Source: Cyclospora cayetanensis
Taxonomy: Eukaryota > Apicomplexa > Conoidasida > Eucoccidiorida > Eimeriidae
Length of the DNA stretch: 64,000 nucleotides
Direction: 5' to 3'
Assembly (NCBI RefSeq): GCF_002999335.1
Contig: NW_020312447.1
Coordinates: forward strand, 62,001 to 126,000
The notes below the pieces were generated by a model, which was not told where the DNA came from, made no database searches, and saw only the letters and a program-made list of their open reading frames with translations. Positions 13,849-27,100 of the stretch are shown piece after piece. The translations under genes were made by a program, and so were the position numbers. Positions within the stretch are counted from its first letter, which is position 1; each line of letters opens with the position of its first letter.

Positions 13849-15774
13849 GATCTCCAGAAACTTACTCTGAGAAGCTGCGGCTACAATTGGCAAGCCTGGC
13901 GCAACGGTTTGCGGGGTTCAAGTCATCGATAGCCGAGGACACAAGAAGGAGGCGTCTGCTTGAAGAGGAAAGATATAAGGTGCGCACGTGTTCTGTATGC
14001 GGAAATCGTGCGCGTATATGCCCGCTTAGAAGGCGCAAAGTCACATTTGGACGCGCATGCACACAGCCAGATAACGCTTACGCAAAGGTGCCGACTTGAG
14101 AATCTGCGGTGGGGCAAACATGGTTACTCGAGTATGGGGAATACTCAACACCCCACACAAATAGTAGTCAAATAAGTCAAACACTGCACATACGATGATG
14201 CATGAGAAGATATAGCTCGAGGAATGCTTGAGTTCGCACAGATTAAAATGCGTATGTTTCTTCTTGGCAGCAACTACATCATGCCCTGCAAGCGATTGAG
14301 GACGGAATAGCAGTAGAAATGAGGAAAAGAGGAGAAGCCAGGAAGATGCTAGAGTCTTTGGCTAAGAAAATTGCTACAGAGATGCTAGAGAGGCTGCAAG
14401 CAAAAATAGGGAAACACATAGCGCATTTGACTGTGGGTTTACAATCTCACTGAGCTTTCATGAGGAAGGAACACCACAATGGCCCTAGTCAACAAAGGGA
14501 CTGCATCACCTGCATAGGGGCCCTCTATGTTGCCTCCGAAAAGATCCTCTCGTAGAAGTGCTTCGACTCATGTGTCGCTTCAAAGCACTGTGCTCACCAA
14601 TACGATGCATCGCGGCGGGAACTGTGATACCTGCGTCCGCAGGGCGCTCTTGATCATCTTATAACGCGCTGCGAGGAACTGGAACAGGGGGTCAATTGCC
14701 TCAAAGGAGAGCACGCATCAAAACTTTTAGTCCGATGCAAACTCCTATGAACACCAAACTCTAGATCCAGGGAGCATAACGGAAGTGCAGTGTGCTTTAC
14801 ACAGCTATAAACGAGGCGCCATGATCGACTTTGCAGAAATGTAGTTGTTCGAAACGTGGCTTCGCCAATGCACATGGCTTCTTTCGATAGGCTGTCTTAT
14901 TTTTCCCTTCAATGTTCAACCTGTAGGCTGAGCAGGATACTTCATGCAAGCAGCTCTCTTTGGTCTCTGCTCTATTGTTTACTTTAGAGGCAATCTGCTG
15001 AGCTAATGGCGCGCTGTAGAGCAACTCGGGCAGCGTTTGAGGCAGAGGTACTCTCCAGGAATGAAAGGGAAGACGCAGCAGGAAATAAGCTGGAGGAGCT
15101 TTTAAAGAGCTTAGACTCGAAAGTTGAGAGTGAAATAGCAGCACGCCACCAGCAAGTTGCAGCTGTCAGAAGGGACGTCGGCTTGTTACTCAGGTGAAGC
15201 TTCCAGATGGCAGAGCTGGAGCGCTCTTGCAGATAAAGACGCGAGGTTGTTGCTCGAGACTACTTTAAGCATATGCACTTGGTTCAGATTTGTGCTTTTT
15301 GATGCATGCGTAAGATGGCTGCTTTACCACCATAGCAAGGCAAGTGCTGACTTACATGGTCTAAAGTATGATACTTTGCATGAGCTCACGCTTGGAATGG
15401 TACTCTTGTGCACGCCTTTTCCCAATTACAGAGGAGACCAGCCTAGAGAACAATTCCACACATTCGTGAAAGAAGAGTTAGGGGAATTGCGTGAGGGCCT
15501 GACAGCTGCAATGCGTGCCAGGGAGGAAGCGGATGACGAAATACTACAAGTACGATCCCAACATTGCAAGTTTGTCTTTTCGTTGCTCGTTGCATTAGGC
15601 TTGCATTCAGTGTTTTCACACTGACAGGCTATTTGTAGATAATGGTGATGCACATATTCGAACACGTGCAAACACTTGCTTTTCCCTTTGCAGGCAATAA
15701 ACGAGTATACAACCGCTCTACAACGGGGGCTCCAAAACGTTAGTGGCTTACATACCATCAGTTCTGTTTTGTAG
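13849..15774 (+). CDS. SF-assemblin (striated fibre assemblin), first exon missing
   Basis: Five exons join in phase: 13849-13979, 14271-14432, 14988-15193, 15432-15549 and 15694-15774 (TAG), giving about 232 residues; the family is usually somewhat longer. Family landmarks appear in the right order: a segment with LAQRFAGFKSSI and a basic RRRRLLEEERY stretch, the IAVEMRKRGEARKMLESL block, a FHTFVKEELGELREGL block, the conserved REEADDEILQ motif, and the C-terminal INEYTTALQRGLQNV helix. In apicomplexans these proteins form the striated fibre that links the duplicated centrosome to the budding daughter's apical complex and is needed for daughter assembly (established knowledge for Toxoplasma). 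The sequence is almost wholly coiled coil. The first exon enters in phase 1, so a short N-terminal exon lies upstream and was not identified. The donor at 14433 (GTGGGT) was chosen by phase. Confidence 0.85.
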
Positions 15775-18184
15775 AGCACCTACTTATTTTGATATTTTTT
15801 CCTGCTTCGTGTCTAGTTAAGTGTGCGCTCTTCGTTACAGGAGCAACCCGCAGACTGTTTGTGTCCAGAGAGGGTGAGGGGGAGTAAGACGAGGGGTACA
15901 AACAAGCAATAAAGCTAACCGCCATGTAGCGACACAGGTATGCAGTTGCATACCGAATAGCTGGACGCCACAACTGTTGACTGAATAGACCTGCAGCTCG
16001 GTCTAAACTATTTTAGTCATTGTGCAGCGGGAGTAGATTTTCCATCACCTTCGACCACCTTCCGCATAAATTGCATCCACAGCTTTGCCATACCATCCGT
16101 GGGTGCACAAGAAACCCATGTCACCAAACTTTTGCACCATACCCCAATGTCCACTACGCGTTATGGCCGTTCGAAAATTTAAGGTTTTTTCACTGATACA
16201 AAGCCATACAGCAATCAGTGGCACACTCATAAAGGTTCCCGATAATGGCCGAGCGCTCTTTACCCAGATAAATCAGTCGCTCTGCATGACATTGTACCGG
16301 GGACATGGAACACTTGTACCAAAAACCACGTGTCCACAGGAGACCTCCACGCAGGGGGCTTCGCAGAAAGAAGTGCAATTGTTCGTTGCGCATTTCATAA
16401 AACCCGTCCTAAATTTACCCGACACGCATCAACGAGGAATTCGAGGTCCTTAAATGCAGTGAAATATAAGTAGGTACTAAATATATACATCAGTGCATCT
16501 AAGAGCCCTTTCTTTCTGTTCTGATCGCTGTGACCAGTTGTCTACACGGACAAAGTAAGGAATATAACGGAGGAAGATATTGCAGCTTATGAACCGCCTT
16601 AATCTCGACATACCAAGTGCTCAAAATATTGTAAGCAACTCAACGTGCAAGTGGTACATTAGATGTGGACTAGCGAGCCCGATAAATTTGGAGCAGGGGG
16701 AAGCTGCGCTCCGTGGCATCAACCGGCTTCGTTCACTAATTGTGTGCACTTCTTCACAACATTATAATTATCCATAGCATTTCCCTGAAGGCATTTGGCC
16801 AGAAATTTGAGGCCGAGCAAGTTTTCATTTGTGGAAGCTGGAGAGAGCGCAATACGAAGTTTCTGGGCTGCATGCGCCTGTAAAGGGTGAGCATGTGCAT
16901 CTCCTAACTACCTTCCGCGGACAAACTATTAACAGCCATTGTGTCCTCTAAAATTATCCAAGTAAACTATAGCGTTATTATTCAGCTGCTAAACGCTTCT
17001 GGGTATGGTGATTCCTCAGATGAGGCTGACTTTCTCTTAGGTGTGCAAGTTGTGGGTCACCCTCATAAAACGGGTGGACACATCTGCCGTGCCGTTGTCC
17101 GTGCGTTGCTTCTTGGGGACGTATTCCATTAAGCATTTGGGCGCCTAACGCAAACAGTGCCTGCGTCTGATTTCGTTGACAAATATACATGTTTTGACTT
17201 GTGATCCATCACGTTCTTCACCAGTGGTACGCAGATATGCATTATGTACCTATACTGTTCTAAAGAATATACTGAGCCGCCTCAAAAACTAGCGAATGGG
17301 TCAGATGATACCATGAAGAACATCCGATACTTCTAAGGGTCCTGGGTGACAACTGTTGCACTCCGCAACAAAGCATTCGGTATGCAGTTTCCCTGGCGTC
17401 GGCAAATACTTTGAAAGCCTTCTGTTCTACTTTACTGCGCGAAATAAGGAGTGCTTTTTCCCTGAGAGCTAACTGACTTATCCAAAGCCTTTTTGCACCA
17501 TATTTTGTTATGTTATCGGCAAAAAAGATATACATGCCAGTCTCTTTACCTAGATATTTGCTGAATGATGATCAATATACAGCCCTTGCCAGCACGGGGC
17601 AGGCCAAGGTGTGGCAAATTTTTAGGTTAATAGCCAGGAGGTCGACACAGCCCGGAGGCGCGCTGTAAGATCAGAGATAGATATTAGCTGGGTGTGTGAA
17701 AATAGAGACGCTTTCGGCGTCATTCCCCGTCACAAGTAATTTAAAGGTCTAACGCGTATGCATTACACTTTGCTTGCTTGTTGTACTTGCGCATAGTGGA
17801 GCACACCAACGAAGCAAACTTTGGACGGCGACGCACCATATGGAAGCATAGTCCCTTTGCTTTAAAAAAATCCTACCTGGCACTCATGTTGCAGCTTTAT
17901 GCCTACATTTTTGCGTCACCACACGCCCTCGGCTTGCTTTGCTAGGATATTAGGGCCCAACTGTGTGAACTTGAGTGACCACGGCTTTGAAGAACAGAAG
18001 TGCTTGGGGGTTAAGCAAGCGCGATCGAGACGGATTCGAGTAACGAGGAAAAACTCATCATCAGCGTCGTTATTGTCTTCCAAAAGCCAAACTCATTATC
18101 GTTGAAGGAACTCGGAAGCGCGACGTGCCCCGAATACGGAAATGGAACATGGGTGGACCTTGAGGGATCGTTGAAACAATATCT
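15775..18184. other. Intergenic stretch, nothing identified
   Basis: The region lies between the SF-assemblin stop and the ATG of the next gene. Short ORFs on both strands, for example minus 17260-17535, have no splice-consistent partners and no recognisable motif. It presumably holds the 3' end of the SF-assemblin transcript and the promoter of the downstream gene, but no site could be picked out. Confidence 0.5.
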
Positions 18185-21100
18185 ATGAGTACTTCCCCAC
18201 CAAGATGCCAGCCTATTCAGATGTTTGCGGTACTCTACCGCATTACTGTGCTCATCCGGCTGGAGAATGCCGGACTCCCAGAAATATTTCCTCCCGACCC
18301 CACACTTATAGAAGCTGCTCTGGCCATCTTAGATTTCCCCGCTGGGAAATTGAGCTTTTAGATGAGTGTAAAAAGGAAAATTCGTCACAAAATGCAATCT
18401 GCAGCGATCAGGCTCATCATTCCCATTCTCTAGAAGGAGCTGACCCGGAAGCCCTGGTTAGCCTACAAAATGTGGCTCATACTTTCGTTGATCTATATCT
18501 CTGCCAGGTATAATTGCCAGGCTGCTTCTTACAACTCCTGTACGGAAGATGCCAATGTGTGTTGTGGACAGCTTAGCCACCAAAAGGGTGTCCACCCCCG
18601 GATTGAGTATGTTAATAAAGATAGTGCGCGCTCACTCATTCGAATTGAATCTTTACACCACCAGCTGGCCGCCTTGCGTGAGACGAATAGGACGCTGTCT
18701 CGCGACATCACAGACCAAGGTACGTGCTGTTTAGTGCATTACTTCATGCTTTATCACTAGAAGTATATTTACGCAGCAGGGCCTCATGTGGCCCTCCAGT
18801 GCATATTTGCGAATAAATGCTTACAGCTCAGGAGCTTTCAGCAGTTCGTAAGCAATACATGCGACAAACAGCTGAAGTAGCAAGGCTCTCTGAGCAGTAC
18901 GATGCGGTCAGGGCTTCATCAGATTCAGCTACACTAGAGCTTGCAGCAGCCAAAAAACAGCTGTCGATAGCGAAAGCAGAAGCAGGACTTGCATCGAGTG
19001 ATCGTATTGACCTGTTGAAGGAAAACAGTCACCTGAGGCAGGAATACACTCAAGCAATGGTACAGAAACGCCACTGCTGTACCGGCTTTGGGATGCATGG
19101 ATCATAAAAGTCGATTGCAATCATTGCATCTTCCCTAACCATTGCAGGCCGGAATCACTTGCTGTCTAGAAGGCTCACAGTTAACACTTGCAGTTGCTAA
19201 TATCATGCTAAAAAGCCCGGAAAAGGGCAGGATCGTCGTAAGGACTAGGACTTGTTGGTGACTTTCTCATGGATGCAGGCACATATTGCCGCACTGCAAC
19301 AAGACCTAAGTAGATTGCATTCAGTACAAAAGAACTTTGTAGAGGCAGCTGACTCACTAGACCGCTGCAAGCAACAGCACGCTGTTGATCAAGAGCAGAT
19401 TCTACAACTGCAGGAAGAAGTTAAGGCGCTCTTACACAGCAGGAAGCACGCACTACTTATTGAGGTTCAGCATTGACACTGTTAGCACACAGTTATAAGC
19501 GGGCTCCGGTGCTTAGGAGTTACTTAAGGTAGCTCTGCACTGAAGACTTCAAGCATTAAGACCTTACGGCGACCCCTGCCCTTTTGCCTTCAGCGAGAGG
19601 TTGATACTGTAAGGAATCAGAATGCCAAGCTACAAAGTGAACTACAAAGTGCCAGAGAGACACTGAAGTCCTACCAAGATATCGCTGATAGGAATTGCTG
19701 GGTTGGTGTCCTGAAAGCAGTCCGGCAGTCAGCAGAGAGCATTAGAGCATGACCTGACATTTGTGGCATTTTTCTTAGCTTGCCAAGCGCCACACAACCA
19801 GCTGTGCTTCTTCGTGTTCTCAAGCTAGAAGACGAAAGAAAAAGGCTTCTTGCGCTCGAGGAGGAGTGCGCCCGGATTCACGCTCGATTAGAATGCGAAG
19901 ATCGCATCAAAGACGTCCGTGTAAAACTAGTGTGTCATTAAGGCTTTCTGTTAGGCTGGCCGCACTATGATGCAGCCATTGGTTTTGTAGGCAAGGTGTA
20001 TTTGCCGGATATGCTACTATCCAACGGATTAGACGAGTAACTTAGTACCATTGCGTTGAGGAGGAATCAAGCTAGGGCAAACCATTTCCTCCAGTAGCCT
20101 TTAACATTGTTATTTAGCCTACGACTACTTGTCAAGCTCTACACTAGATCTCGTCTGTGACTGGCACGCAGGAGAGGCACTCACAGGCGCTGCTACAGTT
20201 GAAGTCAGCATTGTCAAATGAGAAGACTTTGAGGCAAGAGCTAGAAAAGCAGTCTAATGAGGTGGTTATGCTTACCGCGGAACTTAGCTACGTAAGGCAT
20301 AGGTTACATTAGTAGCTTCACAGGGAAAGGTGCAGCGCTATGATTCAACTGTATATTAGAAATAGATGCTGGTGTCCGGGAGACAACCACATGCCACACT
20401 TATTTAACTTGTTAAAAGTTCCGTCAGCAAAGATTACAATGACTCAGGCAAAAGAGCGGGATACGCAGAAAACTGAGCAACTGCACTTTGCGCTTGACAA
20501 AGCAAAACAGCTCGAAACAGATACAGAGAGGCGAAAGGAAGAGATTCAGCACCTTGAGGTTGAAAATACCAAGCTAACTAAGGAGCTTGAAGATTCTGCC
20601 AAAAAGCATCTCGACGAAGTTGCGGAATCATTTGCCGAGAAACAAAAACTTAGAATAGAGCTGGATGCGTCGAAAGACTGCAGCAACCGGCTCGCCGCGG
20701 AACTTCAGATCCTCAAAGAGGCTGAATCCCACCGCATTGAGGCACTGCGCCGCTCTCGTGAGGAGATAAAGGCACTATCCAGTCAAATGCAAGAACTAAT
20801 GCGTCACGCGGAATCGGCACACGTGAGATCTGGGCTGTGACTGGGGGCTATTCATCGCTGAGCACGTGTGCATCAAGATGAATAGAAATGAGTGGACCCT
20901 GAACACTAAAAGGTAGGCCTCGCGCTATTGAGTTGCTGCAGGAATCCCAACAGCTACAAAGAGCAGAATTTGAGGCAACCATTGCGACGTTGGAACAGCA
21001 TTCCAAAAGCCAGGAAACTGCCCTTCTCAGGACACAAAGTGTGAACGAAGAGGCAAGAGAGGAGACGCTACACTCTGCCCTCGATGTAGTTGGACTATGC

Positions 21101-24100
21101 CTGTACACTTACTTTGCGGCTCTTCTGGACATAGCTCGAGAAGCACGCCGTGTGGAAACGAATTTAAAATTGTGAAGATCAAAGTACCCTTTAATTTATG
21201 CTCCCTAAACATCCACGGTGAAAAGATGCCTGAACTGCATGCAGCTAGAGACAATGTTGGGGTCTCTCAAGCAAGAACTGAAGCAAAAAGAGTCAAGTGA
21301 AAGTCAGATGCTTGGCCGCATCAAGCTAGAGTTACAGGAAGCGCAGCAACAGCAAGACCTTGCACTCATCAAGAAAAAACAGTTGCGGACACAGTTGTTG
21401 GAAGCTACGAGAGCACTGCACTTGACTAGAGTCCGGAATGAAGAGGTCAGCAGCAAGCTCGCATGGATTTTTTGGCAGCTCCGACAAATAAAAATCATCG
21501 GCGCATCCTACTGTCAAGTATATAAGATATTTCTCGAGCACGGACAATAGGGTACCAAAGCTGCAACACATGTGCTAACTATGTAACTGTGCTGCCACTG
21601 ATTGGTTTTACGCACAGCTCAGCGCTCGGCTAAAGGAGGCAAGAGTGAGCCAGCGCAGACCATGGGTTGAATGCTGCACTAAAGAGCGCCAATCTCAACG
21701 ATGGGTTGGACTTTGAGTTGTTCTATATGCCTTTTCGTGGCTTTTTGCTACCGGCGTCATCTTGAAGATCACCAGAGAAACAATCGTGTTTGAACTAGCC
21801 CGACCTTCGTCAAACCAAAGACAGACCTTGCGAAAGCCAGAGCAACTACGACTGTGAGACCTGTTTGCAGAATCATCATGCAAAAATAGTAGCAGATGGC
21901 GCTGCTAAAGAGAAGGTGTGCTCTTCTCCTACCAATGTAACGAGCGCCGCATCTACTTTCCTCTGCTCCCTTAGTAGGAGTGTGCCCGCCATGAGTTCCC
22001 TATTTCCATCATGGCTGTTAGATGCTAGGTTTATTATCATTGTATGTCAAATATGCTTGACCGTATTCATGAGCTGCGCTTTTAGGACTGGGCCGAGAAG
22101 TATGCTGGTCTTGAGGCGAAATTAGAGCTGGTGCAAAAGCACCATGAGCTTGAAGTTGGCAAGCGACAAAAACAAGGCATCGAGATGCACCGACAGCAGC
22201 AAGAGCTCGCCAACTGCACGCAACTGCTCCACGTAAACTATGTTCAAAGCTTTATTTAGGGTTGGACTATGACAAGCTTGCAAAGGTGTACCGCAGTAAA
22301 TAATTCTACACCGTTGCGAGCTGCACAATGTCATGGAGCAAGTGTTGATTTGTGCCGTGTCTAACCGTCGCACAGTCGTTACAGGCTAGACACAAGGATC
22401 TGGAAGAAAGTTTCAAGGAAAAGGATGCTGAATTAGCTGCGTGCAAATCCCAGGCAAGGGTAAATCGATCTCGATTAATTCTTATCTCCTGCTCTGTTCC
22501 AAAAAATGTGGCCAAGCGAAGCATATTGCCATATCGCTCATACAGTAGAGCACTAAAAAGATACGCACTAGTATTTGTCTTGAATTGCCGTGTCCACACA
22601 GAGAGAATCAGTGGAGAGGGCTGAGGCTGAAGAGGCATGGGCAAGGAGTATTGAGGAACAAGTGCAACAGAGAGTGTCAAGCCTGGAAAAAGACTTCGCA
22701 ATGCGCTTAGCGAAGTAGGCTTTCATGTGCGGCAGGGTGTAATTCACGTCGGCCAGGCATCTTAGAGATTTAGTAAAGGAATGTGGCCTGGCTCTTGTCG
22801 AATAGGCACGTAAATTTTCCTTCTTTGCCTCCGCATGCAGAATCCGAAAAAAGGTTGCCGAAAGGGCGGAGTATAAGCATCTCCTGGACGAATTGCTTGC
22901 AGCTGGTCCGTTGCCCTTGTCCAACAGCGTGGAAAGAAGCCTAATTATACTAGAATTCAAATTTAATGAGGTGTATATTCAGGATTTGCTGTGGATACGA
23001 TATGCGAGCAGAACGTTCAATAATGAGGCGGTGGCGAGAGGGGATGGACTTGTGGAAAAAGGCCGTAGCAACATCACTCACTGTGCAGTAATAAGTGTTT
23101 TTGATGAAATTATTTGTTAGCCGTACTTTAGCAGCCAACCATCTCCAAATTTTGCTTCGTGTGATAAGATTCCCAACATGCACGCATAGGAACTGACCCA
23201 AAGCAGATAGCCCGGGGGGGATGACTTCCTCCTGGACACCCTTCCATATTGCAGTCGACACGTTCCCACTAAATCTGACATTTGGTGCCAAGAAGGGCGG
23301 AAAGGCCCATGGGCTGCGTCAGCTCGGATCAAAGCTTCCCTTCCAGCCCTTCTTCGATGCTCGCAAAGCTCAGCACAGGGTCGAGGGCAAAGTAACCGTT
23401 TCACTAGCTAGCATGTGTAAGTATGGTTCCAGTTTAGGGGAAGCTGTTTTAAAAGCCGTCACGTTGCTTGTGTTTTGCCCATATGTTGGCATTTGTTTCC
23501 ATGAACTTGCCACATTGCGAAAACGGGGGTTCCCAAGAGTTGTTGCCAAAAATTGCTTACCCCATTTCCTTTAGAGATAGTATCCTACCAGAAAGTAAAC
23601 ACAACATGACATGAGTTCCCGGGCTGCACTTAGCTGTACTTGTAATTCAGCAAGCAGCACCAGAAGTGGCAATGTTCAGGGGTCCTCCGCACAGGTCAGG
23701 ATTTCCGTTTCTCTCGTTGGCATAGTAGTTCAAAACACATTCTACTTCCAAATCGTAAAGAGCTAGATGTTTCCCTAGAGACTGAGCACACCCTTTAGAA
23801 CAAATCTGGGAGTTACAGTGAACCTTCAGTGATGTAAAACTGTTGGCCTACTAGTCGGGCACTGGTTCTGTCCGCTGCAGCGTTCGCGAAACCCAAGAGA
23901 TCCCAATATATTATGGCCCTAATCCACGATTATGTTCTGGAGGTCTATCTTGGTACACTCTGTCAACGAGTATGAAGCGTGATGCCATCCTAGTGCTGAC
24001 AAGAACGCTGTTTGCAGTCCTGGTCAAGGCCCGCTGGTACTGTTGAGTTCTGCTATGCTACTATTGTCTCTTGAAGCATTTCCAGGGCTGAAGGCTTTGT

Positions 24101-27100
24101 GCTACCTCTAAATACTTGAAAGCAACCCAGTTACCAAGCTTCAAAGATATACAACGCATAAAGACGAGGTACCTTAACGCGCTGCGCACGTTACAGGGGC
24201 CCCGTGAGTAAAAGAAATTTGCTAGTCTTGTTGGCGACTGGGGGGCACTACACATTCCTGTCAGTGAAACATGTGATTAGTTAATTATATGAGATTGTTG
24301 TGAACATCTTTACCCATTGCGGGGACTTTTTAGACAAGAGCGGGCACCAAAGTCAGCAAATGGCGGGGCTGCCGTTCTCGTGTCCGTTCTGGAGCTGCTA
24401 CTGGGGACTCCATGCTTCCGACGCAGATATTGCGCAGCAGTCTCGTCAAGCACACTATACAACTGGCTTAACCTATCGCGCTCCTGCCGTTTGATTCTCC
24501 ATGACGTGGACATTCAGAAATTCTTAAAAAGAATGCACCCCATCTTAGGCCCAAAGGGCAGCAATGATTTCATTCAAATCAGAATCACGCTTTTGTTGAC
24601 TTTGGTGCCAATCTAATACTTCCGATATTTCGTTTTCATCCCTTATAGCAGAGTGCTCTATTCGTATGGTCGGCTCAAGTACGGTGAGCCCGGTTTCCCC
24701 CAAGTGGACTGGTGTTGTTAAGGGCCAGCTCAAGGGTCTCAGACGGAACCTTCACTCTTCGTAAGGTACGAATATTGAGTTGGTCACTGGGTTTAAAGCA
24801 CTGGGACTCTGTCGCTTCCTCATTGTGCGCAGTGTGAAAGCGACTGAAGAGAATACCTATACATGACGCTCTCATTCCACTGTTAACAAGCTGTTTGACT
24901 CATTTTCTAGTCGAAAAGCCTATTCCTTTATGAAAAATTCATTGTTTAACCTCTCCGGTAACCACTTTATACGAACTGATGTGCTACCAGGAGTCTTTAA
25001 GGGGGTGAACAGGACTGCCGCATGCCAATGCACCATGTAGAGGCAGACTTACAGGACATAGCATTGGCATTGCTGCTCACCAACTGGCCATCAGTAGTGC
25101 GTTACTGGGTTCATTGGCGTATCAACATAAAACCAAGTTCGGTCGTACATTAAATAGCAGAAATTTCTTGAGCTAAAGGACGCAAGAAGCAATTAGTACA
25201 AAACTCAGCGATGTGGGTGAGCATGGATTGCTACACACTTGAGTGACCTGGGACAGTTATGGCTTCGCCTTTAACCCATCAGAAAATGTCTACTGAGGTA
25301 CGAAGCCAGAGCGGAAGTCTTAGCCTCCATGTACGGGTATGACAGGCAGCGTTTGCAATACCCTACAGCGCCTAGCGCGTTGCCGCTTAGTCTCTCCTGG
25401 GGTGTAGTGGTCTTGAATTCAACAGAATTTTGATTAAAGGAGTTTGCATTGAAAAAATCATGATGCATGTACCAGCACGGCTGCGGCCGCCTCCTGGCAG
25501 GGTACGGGGATCAAAATATGCAGCAGGTGCTAGCATCTCGTGTTTACAGATGCAAGGGATGACGGGTACTGTTGGACGGAGCACACACTTCATAAGCAGC
25601 GCAGCCGATGAGAGTATGGGCCGTCGCAAACTCGAGAAAGTAACTGTAGAGCCACAACGGAAAGAGGGAAAGCTGGGAATTCAGTACAGGCAAATCAAGC
25701 ATCGAAGTCTGCAGGCAGAGGGCCGCATAATGGACAGCGGGAGGAACATACATTTCCATGTGAGTGATACAACCTTTTCCACTTGGTTTCGCTGCTTACT
25801 TTCAGCAATGCTGCATATCCTTCCAGGTCTGCCTCAGTGTCCACTGCAAGGAGTACTTGTTTCCTGTAGTGTGCAGTTGCAAGCCATGCCCGAACGGCGT
25901 CCTTCACAGGAAACATAGACCATTCACATAATGATTCCATGTAGCATTATACTTGCTCCAAACAGATGCAGCTTCTTATTGCAACTATTGCGTATCTACC
26001 TACAGGCCAATGAAACATTGAAACAGAGACTCCGGACGTTGGAGGCGAAGCACATGCAGGTTGTCCGTCTTGCTGCAGGTATTGGGCTGGTTTTTGTTAT
26101 TTGCAGCCTCTTAAACCTTAATCATATCGCCACTTGCTGGATAAGGGACCTGTAGGGCTGTCGAGCCCATCCATACATCTGTCCAAAATCATATTTGGCA
26201 TGCCTGACGTCGTGGCCTGCTTTTTGACTCTGCGGTTGCGTACAGCATATCGTGGTCGTAACGAACAGCTTGTGCAAGCAGCAGAGAAAGCCTTTCAAAA
26301 GATTGAGAAGGTATCCCTGGTGCTGTGCCGTGCTGGCACTTAATCAGCATACGCCCAGGGTTACCCTGGAACACCGTGCTCCAAAAGCATTGTCCAATTC
26401 TATACGTTCTGTGCAGCTTGAGGCCCTGAAGGCCGCCAACATCGAGCTGAAAGCTGCAGAGAAAGAGGCGAGATGTACAGCGGAAAAAGAAAGGCGCGAG
26501 TTACAGAGTCAATTGCAGGAAGCGCGACAGCTAGTGCATCAGCTGCGGGAAGAGCTACAGACGGTCAGGACGAAGAAGTCTCCGAGGAAAAGACTCAGCC
26601 TTTCTTCCTCTAAAGGTAAAGTTTGACGCACTGTGATCGCTGCTATTTTTCCGGTGCTTCGCACTGAAACGGGGAAAACATCCTACGTGCTCTAAGCAGC
26701 TTCAGCCGGGGTCTGCTGAACAAAGCAGAATGTTCGTCTATAAGATGTCGCAGGCAACAGGCATTCAGGAAGTGAGGATCTTTTGCAGGACAACGGAAGA
26801 AATATCGAGCGCGAAGATGAAGCATGTGCGATGGAATACACGAGGATGCGGTTGGCAGTACGAGCCAAAGGTAAGGCAGGATGCCACAGCATGCGACGGA
26901 GCTGTCCAACTCCTATGCAAGGTCAGAATGATTTCAGACATGTAACTTGAAACAGCAATGAAACTCCAATCTACTGCTTTAAGGTGTACAGGAGACCAAG
27001 CCTTGAATCGTAGCGAGGGCGCATAGATGGAATGTTTTATTGGTCTTCCGCCTTGTACATTTTCTTAGATCGACAAATACGAGTACTACAGGCTGAGCTA

